DNA of 5,818 bases, taken from positions 1 to 5,818 of the forward strand of contig JACQJN010000294.1 in NCBI GenBank assembly GCA_016205085.1, given 5' to 3'. Positions 1 to 4,773 of this stretch are shown one piece after another; the first letter of the stretch is position 1, and every line of letters begins with the position of its first letter. Position numbers and translations under genes: made by a program. The notes under the pieces were generated by a model that had not been told where the DNA came from, made no database searches, and saw only the letters and a list, made by a program, of their open reading frames with translations. Source of the DNA: Elusimicrobiota bacterium. Its GTDB lineage: Bacteria > Elusimicrobiota > Elusimicrobia > JACQJN01.

Positions 1-36
1 CCTCGGAGCCCCTCGGATTCGAGGCTGAACCTCGGA
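1..36. repeat. Three copies of the heptamer CCTCGGA
   Basis: CCTCGGA occurs at 1-7, 11-17 and 30-36. The middle copy is part of the small inverted repeat CCTCG-gatt-CGAGG (11-24). The first copy touches the window edge, so the array may extend further upstream. Function is unknown; it could be a protein-binding cluster or chance in GC-rich DNA. Confidence 0.4.
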
Positions 37-172
37 TGTCGCTCCCTGCCGCAAGGGAATCCCTAGCTTGGCCGTAAAGAAAGGATCAGGTCACACCCTG
101 CCTAGGGGTGGCTGGGGTTTTGTCCGTAAGCCCCCGTAGGGAGGGAGAAGCCGCCTTGGGCGGAAAAAAGAT

Positions 173-193
173 GGGAACCCTGGGGTTCCCCAG
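173..193. repeat. Overlapping perfect inverted repeats
   Basis: GGGAACCC (173-180) and GGGTTCCC (183-190) are exact reverse complements with a 2-nt centre. A second, overlapping pair, CTGGGG (180-185) and CCCCAG (188-193), is also exact. As RNA only one could form at a time, and the very short loops favour a reading as a DNA palindrome (operator-like) over a stable hairpin. Confidence 0.45.
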
Positions 194-278
194 CAGGGGT
201 TCGGGGGCCAAGGACAAACCCCAGACAGGCCCTCAAGGCAGGGTACCAAGAAATTTTCGGCGCACCCAGTCAAAACAC

Positions 279-307
279 TTGACCCCAAGAGAGGAAAAGA
301 GTATTTT
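279..307 (+). promoter_or_regulatory. Candidate sigma70-type promoter for the response regulator
   Basis: TTGACC (279-284, five of six matches to the -35 consensus) lies 17 nt before TATTTT (302-307, four of six matches to the -10 consensus). Transcription would begin near 313-315, leaving only about 10 nt before the ATG at 324, so the mRNA would have a very short leader with the ribosome binding site at its extreme 5' end. That short leader is the main weakness of the call. Confidence 0.35.
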
Positions 308-312
308 CTTGT

Positions 313-323
313 TAGGGATTCCC
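313..323 (+). promoter_or_regulatory. Ribosome binding site lying in an inverted-repeat arm
   Basis: TAGGGATTCCC directly precedes the ATG at 324 and holds the only Shine-Dalgarno-like bases (AGGGA, about 5 nt before the start). These 11 bases are the exact reverse complement of 55-65. Pairing extends to 13 positions (55-67 with 311-323) if one G-U is allowed. If transcription starts upstream of 55, the two arms could pair and hide the ribosome binding site. If it starts near 313, the pair could only act as DNA sites. Confidence 0.35.
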
Positions 324-2018
324 ATGAAGAAGATCCTTGTGGTGGATGGGGAAGGCGACCCCTTTAGCGCACTGGCCACCCTGCTTAAACAGGAAGGGTT
401 CGAGGTGGAGTTCATTTCGGACAAACCCTCCATTCTAGAGAAACTCAAAATCTGGCATCCCGATTTGGTGATCGCGGATATTTTTTCCCGCAAAATCAAC
501 GGTGCCGAGTTGTTGGAATCCATCCGAAAAGATCCTCATGTCGGTACCGTCCCTATTCTGATCCTATCCTCTCCGGAAGGAATCGACCTCGTCACGGGCC
601 AGAGCCCTCTGGTCCGAGAATATCTCACCAAACCCCTGGACTTCGATCAACTACAAAGAATTCTAGGTGAAACCGCGGGCCCTTCCAGCCCAAAACAAAA
701 ACCCAAGGTCCTCCTGGCGGACGACGATCTGGAATTTATAGACCTGGTTTCCATGTATCTGGAAAATCATCACTACACTCCTATCCCCGTCACCCTGGGG
801 AATAAAGTGGCCGAACAGGCAAAAAAGGAAAAACCTTCTCTCATTCTCTTGGACTTAAGTCTGCCAGGCATCGACGGCTTTGCCATCTTGGAGCAGCTTA
901 AAAAAGAACCACTGACCTCCCCCATCCCGGTGGTGGTGCTCAGCGCTCTCCGGCTCAATACCTATCAGCCCAACGGACTCCTGACAGGAGATGCTGAGCT
1001 CATCGCCAAAAGCATCCCCAAAGATTTTTTGATCAATCTTATCCGGGTCCGCCTGTCTGAGAACAAGCCTCCCCCTTCTGCTCAAACCTCTAAGCCTAAA
1101 ATTCTGGTGGCGGACGATCAGGCCACCCTGCTGACCCTTATGAAAGAGGTCCTGGAAGAGGCTGGATTTGCAGTCACAACGGCGGGGGACGGCCAGGAGG
1201 CGATTGATAAAATTCGACAAGCCCCACCCGATATCGCTGTCTTGGATTTGGACATGCCCCGCAAGACGGGTCTGGAGGTATGTCAAGAATTGAAGAAGGA
1301 TCCCGTTTGCTCCAGCATCCCCATGATCATTCTAACAGGCATCTCGGAAAAGAAAACCATGCTCAGGGGGCTGGGTTTGGGCATTGATGAATATTTGGTA
1401 AAACCAGTGGACACCGACGAATTGATCGCGCGGATCCAGATGATCCTGAATCGGACCAAACAGGTCCTCGACGCCAACCCCCTCACCCGCCTGCCAGGAA
1501 ATCCATCCATACAATCCCGTATCGAACAGATGATCGCCCAAAACGTACCACTGGCGGTTCTCTATATCGACCTCAACCAATTCAAAGCCTATAATGACGC
1601 CTATGGATTTGAGGCCGGAGACCGGGTGATCAAAACGACGGGGAACTTACTCGTAGAGATGGCCCGAGAAGCAGACGGGGACCAGGCTTTTGTCGGCCAC
1701 ATCGGAGGAGATGATTTTATCCTGATCACGCATCCTGACAAAGCGGAAATCCTTTGCCAGAAAATCATCAAAAAATTTGACGAGGGTGTGGCTTCTTTCT
1801 ACCACGATTCGGATCGAAGGCGTGGGTATATTGTCTCAACCGATCGGAAAGGAAACATCCAAAAATTTCCCCTCCTAGCCATCGCGATCGGCACGGCTCA
1901 CAATAAAATCAGAAAGCTCACCTCTTTCGCGGAAATCAGCCACATCGGGACAGAGCTCAAGAACCAAGCCAAGAAATTCATCGGCAGCCAATACATCATC
2001 GATCGCAGAAAGGACTAG
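324..2018 (+). CDS. Triple-receiver response regulator with C-terminal GGDEF (GGDDF) domain
   Basis: A 564-residue cytoplasmic signalling protein; no signal peptide, membrane segment or DNA-binding domain is seen. Receiver 1 (about 1-117) has phosphoacceptor D52 and K103, but the acidic pair is D8-G9, so metal binding is probably impaired. Receiver 2 (about 127-245) has D133-D135, D177 and S207, but its lysine K229 is followed by Ser rather than Pro. Receiver 3 (about 257-378) is canonical: D264/D265, D308, T338, K360-P361. A GGDEF-family domain follows (about 382-560) with metal ligand D416, nucleotide-site residues N424 and D433, and the signature GGDDF at 461-465. No RxxD inhibitory site is present at the usual place before the signature. 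About 20 residues rich in charge and aromatics (491-511) look inserted before the core strand FPLLAIAIG. The PleD-like layout suggests phosphorylation-controlled cyclic-di-GMP synthesis; catalytic activity with Asp in place of Glu is unproven. The ATG at 324 fits the usual receiver-domain start. Confidence 0.9.
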   Translation: MKKILVVDGEGDPFSALATLLKQEGFEVEFISDKPSILEKLKIWHPDLVIADIFSRKINGAELLESIRKDPHVGTVPILILSSPEGIDLVTGQSPLVREYLTKPLDFDQLQRILGETAGPSSPKQKPKVLLADDDLEFIDLVSMYLENHHYTPIPVTLGNKVAEQAKKEKPSLILLDLSLPGIDGFAILEQLKKEPLTSPIPVVVLSALRLNTYQPNGLLTGDAELIAKSIPKDFLINLIRVRLSENKPPPSAQTSKPKILVADDQATLLTLMKEVLEEAGFAVTTAGDGQEAIDKIRQAPPDIAVLDLDMPRKTGLEVCQELKKDPVCSSIPMIILTGISEKKTMLRGLGLGIDEYLVKPVDTDELIARIQMILNRTKQVLDANPLTRLPGNPSIQSRIEQMIAQNVPLAVLYIDLNQFKAYNDAYGFEAGDRVIKTTGNLLVEMAREADGDQAFVGHIGGDDFILITHPDKAEILCQKIIKKFDEGVASFYHDSDRRRGYIVSTDRKGNIQKFPLLAIAIGTAHNKIRKLTSFAEISHIGTELKNQAKKFIGSQYIIDRRKD

Positions 2019-2080
2019 CGGATGGGGCCCCCTTTCTGAGGGGACCGCTGGCACTCGTAGCTCCGCGAAGAGTGCTGGCG
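2017..2080. terminator. Hairpin-forming convergent gap, possible terminator without T-tract
   Basis: The 69-bp gap between the convergent regulator and thiolase genes holds two mutually exclusive structures. One pairs 2046-2056 with 2070-2080: 11 pairs, two of them G-U, with a 13-nt loop. The other pairs CCCCT (2029-2033) with AGGGG (2039-2043) inside an outer stem AGCGG (2017-2021) with CCGCT (2045-2049). Neither is followed by a T-run on either strand, so this is not a classic intrinsic terminator. The position between converging stop codons makes a role in 3' end formation for both transcripts plausible. Confidence 0.4.
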
Positions 2081-2087
2081 AATAGGG

Positions 2088-3311
2088 CTAGACTAACTCA
2101 ATAGCTGTGGAAATACCTTGACCGACGCCTACGCAGAGGGTGGCAAGTCCGCGGCGGGCTCTGCGTCGGCGCATCTCATGAACCAGCGTGGTCAGAAGTC
2201 TGGCTCCGCTGCAGCCCAAGGGGTGTCCCAGGGCAATAGCTCCACCATTGACGTTGAGCCTCTCACGCGGAATGTTCAAATCCTTCACGCAAGCCAAAGA
2301 CTGAGCGGCAAAGGCTTCATTGAGTTCAATGAGATCAAAATCCTTCAGGGATAATCCTAATCTCTTTAGAAGTTTCTGCGTGGCAGGCACAGGCCCTATC
2401 CCCATATAAGAAGGATCCACACCAGCCACAGCACTGCCTAACCATCGTGCCAGAGGTTTCAGACCCAACTCTTTGGCTTTCTGAGTTTCAGCCAGCAGAA
2501 GCATCGCCGCTCCGTCATTCAAGCCAGAGCTATTGCCGGCAGTCACAGTCCCGCCCTTCTTGAAGGCGGGAGAAAGCGAAGCTAACTTTTCAAGATTTGT
2601 ATCGGCACGGGGAGGCTCGTCTTTATCCACCAACACCACGGATCCTTTAGGCTGAGAAACAGGAATAGAGACGATTTCCTCCTTAAAAACACCGTCCCGT
2701 GCCTTTATCGCCTTTTGGTGGCTCTGTAAAGCAAATTCATCCTGTTCAACTCTAGAAATTTTATACTTCCCAGCCACATTCTCTGCCGTTTCCCCCATTT
2801 GAAGCAACGGAAACATATTGGCTAGGCTCGGATTGGGAAACCTCCAACCCAGGGCGGTGTCGTAGGCGGTCACGTTGCCATAGGGAAAAGCTGTTTCCGC
2901 TTTAGGAATGGCCCAGGGGGCACGGCTCATGCTCTCAACCCCACCCGCAATATAAAGGTCACCATCACCCACCAGAATAGAGCGCGCCCCAAGGTTGACC
3001 GCCTCCAACCCGGATCCACACAGCCGGTTAATGGTACACCCCGGCACCTCATAAGGTAGTCCCGCAAGAAGGAGTGCCATGCGCGCAACGTTTCGGTTAT
3101 CCTCACCGGCCTGGTTGGCGCAACCTAAATAGACATCGGAGATATGAGAGCTGAGAGTTGAGAGTTGAGAACCAAATGCACGTTCTAAAAGGGCTTTGAT
3201 GACATGACTGGCTAAGTCATCGGGACGGACACGGGCCAGAGCCCCACCCAGCTTACCCATGGGGCTTCGCACGGCCCCCGCAATCATTACTTCACGTGAC
3301 GCTGAGCTCAT
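2088..3311 (-). CDS. Thiolase, 3-oxoadipyl-CoA/acetyl-CoA acyltransferase type (PcaF/PaaJ-like)
   Basis: A 407-residue type II thiolase of normal family length. It cleaves 3-oxoacyl-CoA with free CoA to acetyl-CoA and a shortened acyl-CoA in the cytosol. The catalytic set is complete: nucleophile C98 (NRLCGSG), N331 in NEAFA, H363 in GHP, and C393 in CVGVGQG. The segment CANQAGEDNRNVARMA (64-79) together with GWRFPNP (155-161) is what I know from 3-oxoadipyl-CoA thiolases (PcaF/PaaJ) and differs from FadA or PhaA at the same place. This suggests, without proving, a dicarboxylyl-CoA substrate. A TTG lies one codon upstream, but the ATG at 3311 is preferred because GGAG precedes it by 4 nt. The start lies 20 nt inside the end of the thioesterase gene. 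This is the last gene of the operon. A heptamer microsatellite encodes residues near 47-56, in a segment a few residues longer than usual. Confidence 0.93.
   Translation of the reverse strand: MSSASREVMIAGAVRSPMGKLGGALARVRPDDLASHVIKALLERAFGSQLSTLSSHISDVYLGCANQAGEDNRNVARMALLLAGLPYEVPGCTINRLCGSGLEAVNLGARSILVGDGDLYIAGGVESMSRAPWAIPKAETAFPYGNVTAYDTALGWRFPNPSLANMFPLLQMGETAENVAGKYKISRVEQDEFALQSHQKAIKARDGVFKEEIVSIPVSQPKGSVVLVDKDEPPRADTNLEKLASLSPAFKKGGTVTAGNSSGLNDGAAMLLLAETQKAKELGLKPLARWLGSAVAGVDPSYMGIGPVPATQKLLKRLGLSLKDFDLIELNEAFAAQSLACVKDLNIPRERLNVNGGAIALGHPLGCSGARLLTTLVHEMRRRRARRGLATLCVGVGQGISTAIELV
3145..3172. repeat. Four tandem heptamers (TGAGAGY-type) inside the thiolase gene
   Basis: Plus-strand units are TGAGAGC (3145-3151), TGAGAGT (3152-3158), TGAGAGT (3159-3165) and TGAGAAC (3166-3172). 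On the coding strand they specify the Ser/Leu-rich stretch around SQLSTLSSHI, just before the conserved DVYLGCANQ segment. Seven is not a multiple of three, so gain or loss of one unit would shift the frame and inactivate the thiolase. Confidence 0.85.
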
Positions 3312-3726
3312 CAAACTCCGCCATTTTTCTCTTAAAAGAATCTTCCATGCGTTTTACCTTGTTCTTTTCATAATCATAACAGCATTGAACCGATCGAGCC
3401 TCCACCACCAAGCGGCCCGTTCCTTGCTCCACAATTTTATACTCAAACTCCCAGCTGGATCTCCCCAGACCGCTGGCCCGCACATAGATCCGGATCTCCT
3501 CTCCCACGCGAACGGGAGAACGATAATCAATATCCACATGCACTAAAATAAAATCCGCCCGAGAGAAATCCTTGACCCCGGAGAGAACCTCCCAATATTT
3601 CATCCGGACCAACTCCAGGTAACTCAAATACACCGCATTGTTCACATGCCCCATGGCATCCGTATCTCGAAACCTCACCTGGACATCCAAATGAACCTTA
3701 TATTTCGATAAATCTACGGAGCTCAT
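3292..3726 (-). CDS. Acyl-CoA thioesterase, hot-dog fold 4HBT/YbgC-FadM type
   Basis: A 144-residue single-domain hot-dog protein of the usual length for the 4-hydroxybenzoyl-CoA thioesterase family. It hydrolyses acyl-CoA to free acid and CoA in the cytosol, normally as a homotetramer. The N-terminal motif RFRDTDAMGHVNNAVYLSYLE (18-38) is diagnostic; D23 aligns with the catalytic Asp17 of the Pseudomonas 4-hydroxybenzoyl-CoA thioesterase. The HVNN form of the motif, instead of the PAGIVFFPNY type, points to the broad long-chain or general acyl-CoA branch (YbgC/FadM-like), so the substrate cannot be read. The ATG at 3726 is preferred over a GTG at 3732, because GGGGTGA (3729-3735) is a strong ribosome binding match just before the ATG and contains the stop of the upstream gene. 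The gap to that gene is 2 nt, and its own end overlaps the thiolase start. A role in recycling CoA from stalled pathway intermediates is an inference. Confidence 0.88.
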   Translation of the reverse strand: MSSVDLSKYKVHLDVQVRFRDTDAMGHVNNAVYLSYLELVRMKYWEVLSGVKDFSRADFILVHVDIDYRSPVRVGEEIRIYVRASGLGRSSWEFEYKIVEQGTGRLVVEARSVQCCYDYEKNKVKRMEDSFKRKMAEFDELSVT

Positions 3727-3728
3727 AT

Positions 3729-4565
3729 TCACCCCAAATCAAACACAAAACCCATTCCCCAATGCGTCTCCTTCTGGTGAAAAAATCCCAAGTAGGGAAG
3801 CCATCCGGAAAAAAATTCCAGAAAAAAGGAGAGCTTCCCTTCGCCATGGGGATCCCCCACCCAAAAGCCCGCCCGCGCATTCAAAGACAAATTCCACGCC
3901 ACCCTCTCCAGAGATTGAACATCCGACCAGAAAAAATACTGGATCGAATTTTTAGCCAGGAAAGGAGAAAACCATTCCATCCCCATCTGAAACCGATTCC
4001 CGACATCGAAAGGAATCAGCTTAAAGGCATACCCTGTTCCCGTATAAAATCTCCACGCAGGGCTGGGAGTAAAATCCAGATACCATCTGAACTCATCCGT
4101 CACGTTTTTACCCAAAGGTGGGCTTGTCCTCTTGATAAAATCATCCCCCAGATGAGAGCTGGTATGCCAATACATCAGCCTCATCCCCCACTCCCTCCCA
4201 TACTTAATATCGAGAGGCAAAATCCCGGTAAAATCGGCAATTTGCAGATCATTTGTCCTCTGTGAAAGGTCAAAACGCGCCGCAACCCCACCACCGGCAC
4301 TCAGCTGGAACTGCCACCCCTCTCCCAGATCCGATCGATACACCCCGAATGTGTCCCCCATGGAGACCTCTCCCATCCCCACTTTGCCCACAGGGATAGA
4401 GTATCTCAACGCGTATTGAGGTTCCGCAGGGTCCGCCAAAATAGAGCCAACCAGCTCTTTAGCACCCGGAAACCACACAGAGGATTCTCGCTGTGCAGCG
4501 TGAACTCTCCCTACGAAAGGACAGAAAAGTAGTCCAAAAAATATTACGCTAATTTTCTTTGGCAA
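3729..4565 (-). CDS. Exported DUF1207-like, probable outer-membrane beta-barrel protein
   Basis: A 278-residue protein of unknown function. Residues 1-23 form a Sec signal peptide: basic KK, a hydrophobic core and a likely cut after VHA. The mature part has alternating, aromatic-rich strands throughout (for example WQFQLSAGGG, GMRLMYW, WRFYTGTGY, MGMGFVFDLG) and ends in a short strand, as expected for an outer-membrane barrel. The segment HTSSHLGDDF (134-143), the early VSMGDTFGVYR (68-77) and LEFFSGWLPYLGFF (249-262) resemble DUF1207 family proteins as I remember them; no database check was possible. Cys15 is not in a lipobox, so it is not a lipoprotein. The only usable start is a TTG at 4565: an in-frame TGA lies six codons upstream, and no ATG or GTG precedes the signal sequence. 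The first 17 nt overlap the gene before, suggesting coupled translation. Its place inside a beta-oxidation operon hints at substrate uptake or envelope lipid handling, but this is speculation. Confidence 0.75.
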   Translation of the reverse strand: MPKKISVIFFGLLFCPFVGRVHAAQRESSVWFPGAKELVGSILADPAEPQYALRYSIPVGKVGMGEVSMGDTFGVYRSDLGEGWQFQLSAGGGVAARFDLSQRTNDLQIADFTGILPLDIKYGREWGMRLMYWHTSSHLGDDFIKRTSPPLGKNVTDEFRWYLDFTPSPAWRFYTGTGYAFKLIPFDVGNRFQMGMEWFSPFLAKNSIQYFFWSDVQSLERVAWNLSLNARAGFWVGDPHGEGKLSFFLEFFSGWLPYLGFFHQKETHWGMGFVFDLG

Positions 4566-4773
4566 ATTTCTCGATGTCTTTCAAAAATCTTGCCACATCG
4601 GGAACTGCGTGGTAGGCTGCCGCCCGATCCAGGGGTGAGGAAAGCGTCAAATAACATCCCGCGCAGAAATGTATCCCGTGTTTGTCCAGTACCTCCAGGA
4701 CAGCGGGATGGGCTTGAAGCAGTGTTACCAGATTCAATTTTTTGAAAGAGTCCTGAAGTTTTCTTTTTGCCAT
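4549..4773 (-). CDS. Small CxxC protein, DUF1858-like (hybrid-cluster-associated redox disulfide type)
   Basis: A 74-residue soluble protein. The core (about 13-68) follows the DUF1858/TIGR03980 pattern: a helix LVTLLQAHPAVLEVLDKHGI, the motif HFCAGC with C37 and C40, then a helical segment with SPLDRAAAYHAV and a charged tail. Family members are small predicted thiol-redox or metal/cofactor-binding modules, often near hybrid-cluster proteins; the biochemical role is not established. The ATG at 4773 is backed by AGGGGA (4782-4787) with 8-nt spacing. It lies 40 nt inside the end of the dehydrogenase gene, a large overlap. A TTG at 4737 would give a near-minimal TTGA overlap and still keep the full domain, but it has no good ribosome binding site. 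The 3' end overlaps the DUF1207-like gene by 17 nt. The related ScdA N-terminal domain (DUF542) was considered, but its CCGG-type motif is not what is seen here. Confidence 0.78.
   Translation of the reverse strand: MAKRKLQDSFKKLNLVTLLQAHPAVLEVLDKHGIHFCAGCYLTLSSPLDRAAAYHAVPDVARFLKDIEKFAKEN

Larger units (their letters stand above)
1..323. other. Gene-free GC-rich leader upstream of the response regulator
   Basis: No convincing gene is seen here. A plus-strand reading frame in phase with the downstream regulator is open from about 108, but its 72 codons give a low-complexity Gly/Pro/Arg-rich peptide without a domain, and the receiver domain begins exactly at the ATG at 324. The stretch is rich in short palindromes: CCTCG-gatt-CGAGG (11-24), TCCCT-6 nt-AGGGA (43-58), CCGCC-ttg-GGCGG (151-163) and GGGAACCC-tg-GGGTTCCC (173-190). 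It may be a structured untranslated leader or a multi-operator regulatory region. I could not match it to a known riboswitch class. Confidence 0.5.

Noticed and set aside
31..60. Weak resemblance to part of 23S rRNA (ACCTCGGATGTCGCTC against ACCTCGATGTCGGCTC)
   Set aside because: The match is only about 15 nt with indels, and the highly conserved bases that should follow are absent.
151..168. Hairpin CCGCC-ttg-GGCGG next to an A-run, a possible terminator
   Set aside because: The A-run follows the stem on the plus strand, so on the minus strand the T-run comes before the hairpin; neither direction gives stem followed by T-tract.
108..323. In-frame N-terminal extension of the response regulator
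   Set aside because: The extra 72 residues are low-complexity and Gly/Pro/Arg-rich, and the receiver fold begins exactly at the ATG at 324, where a Shine-Dalgarno-like AGGGA precedes it.
61..323. Cyclic-di-GMP, TPP or cobalamin riboswitch ahead of the regulator
   Set aside because: Conserved core motifs of these classes could not be found by eye.
855..1286. 143-residue minus-strand reading frame opposite the receiver domains
   Set aside because: It overlaps clearly conserved receiver motifs on the plus strand and shows no domain of its own.
3145..3172. CRISPR-like array
   Set aside because: The units are only 7 bp, directly tandem without spacers, and lie inside a conserved gene.
3312..3314. 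TTG start one codon upstream of the thiolase ATG
   Set aside because: The ATG directly after it has better spacing to GGAG and is the stronger start codon.
3727..3732. GTG start for the thioesterase
   Set aside because: It would sit within the sequence that best serves as ribosome binding site for the ATG at 3726, and nothing resembling a ribosome binding site precedes it.
3762..4265. 167-residue plus-strand reading frame opposite the DUF1207-like gene
   Set aside because: Its peptide is Pro/Arg/His-rich with no recognisable domain, while the minus-strand frame has a signal peptide and family-like motifs.
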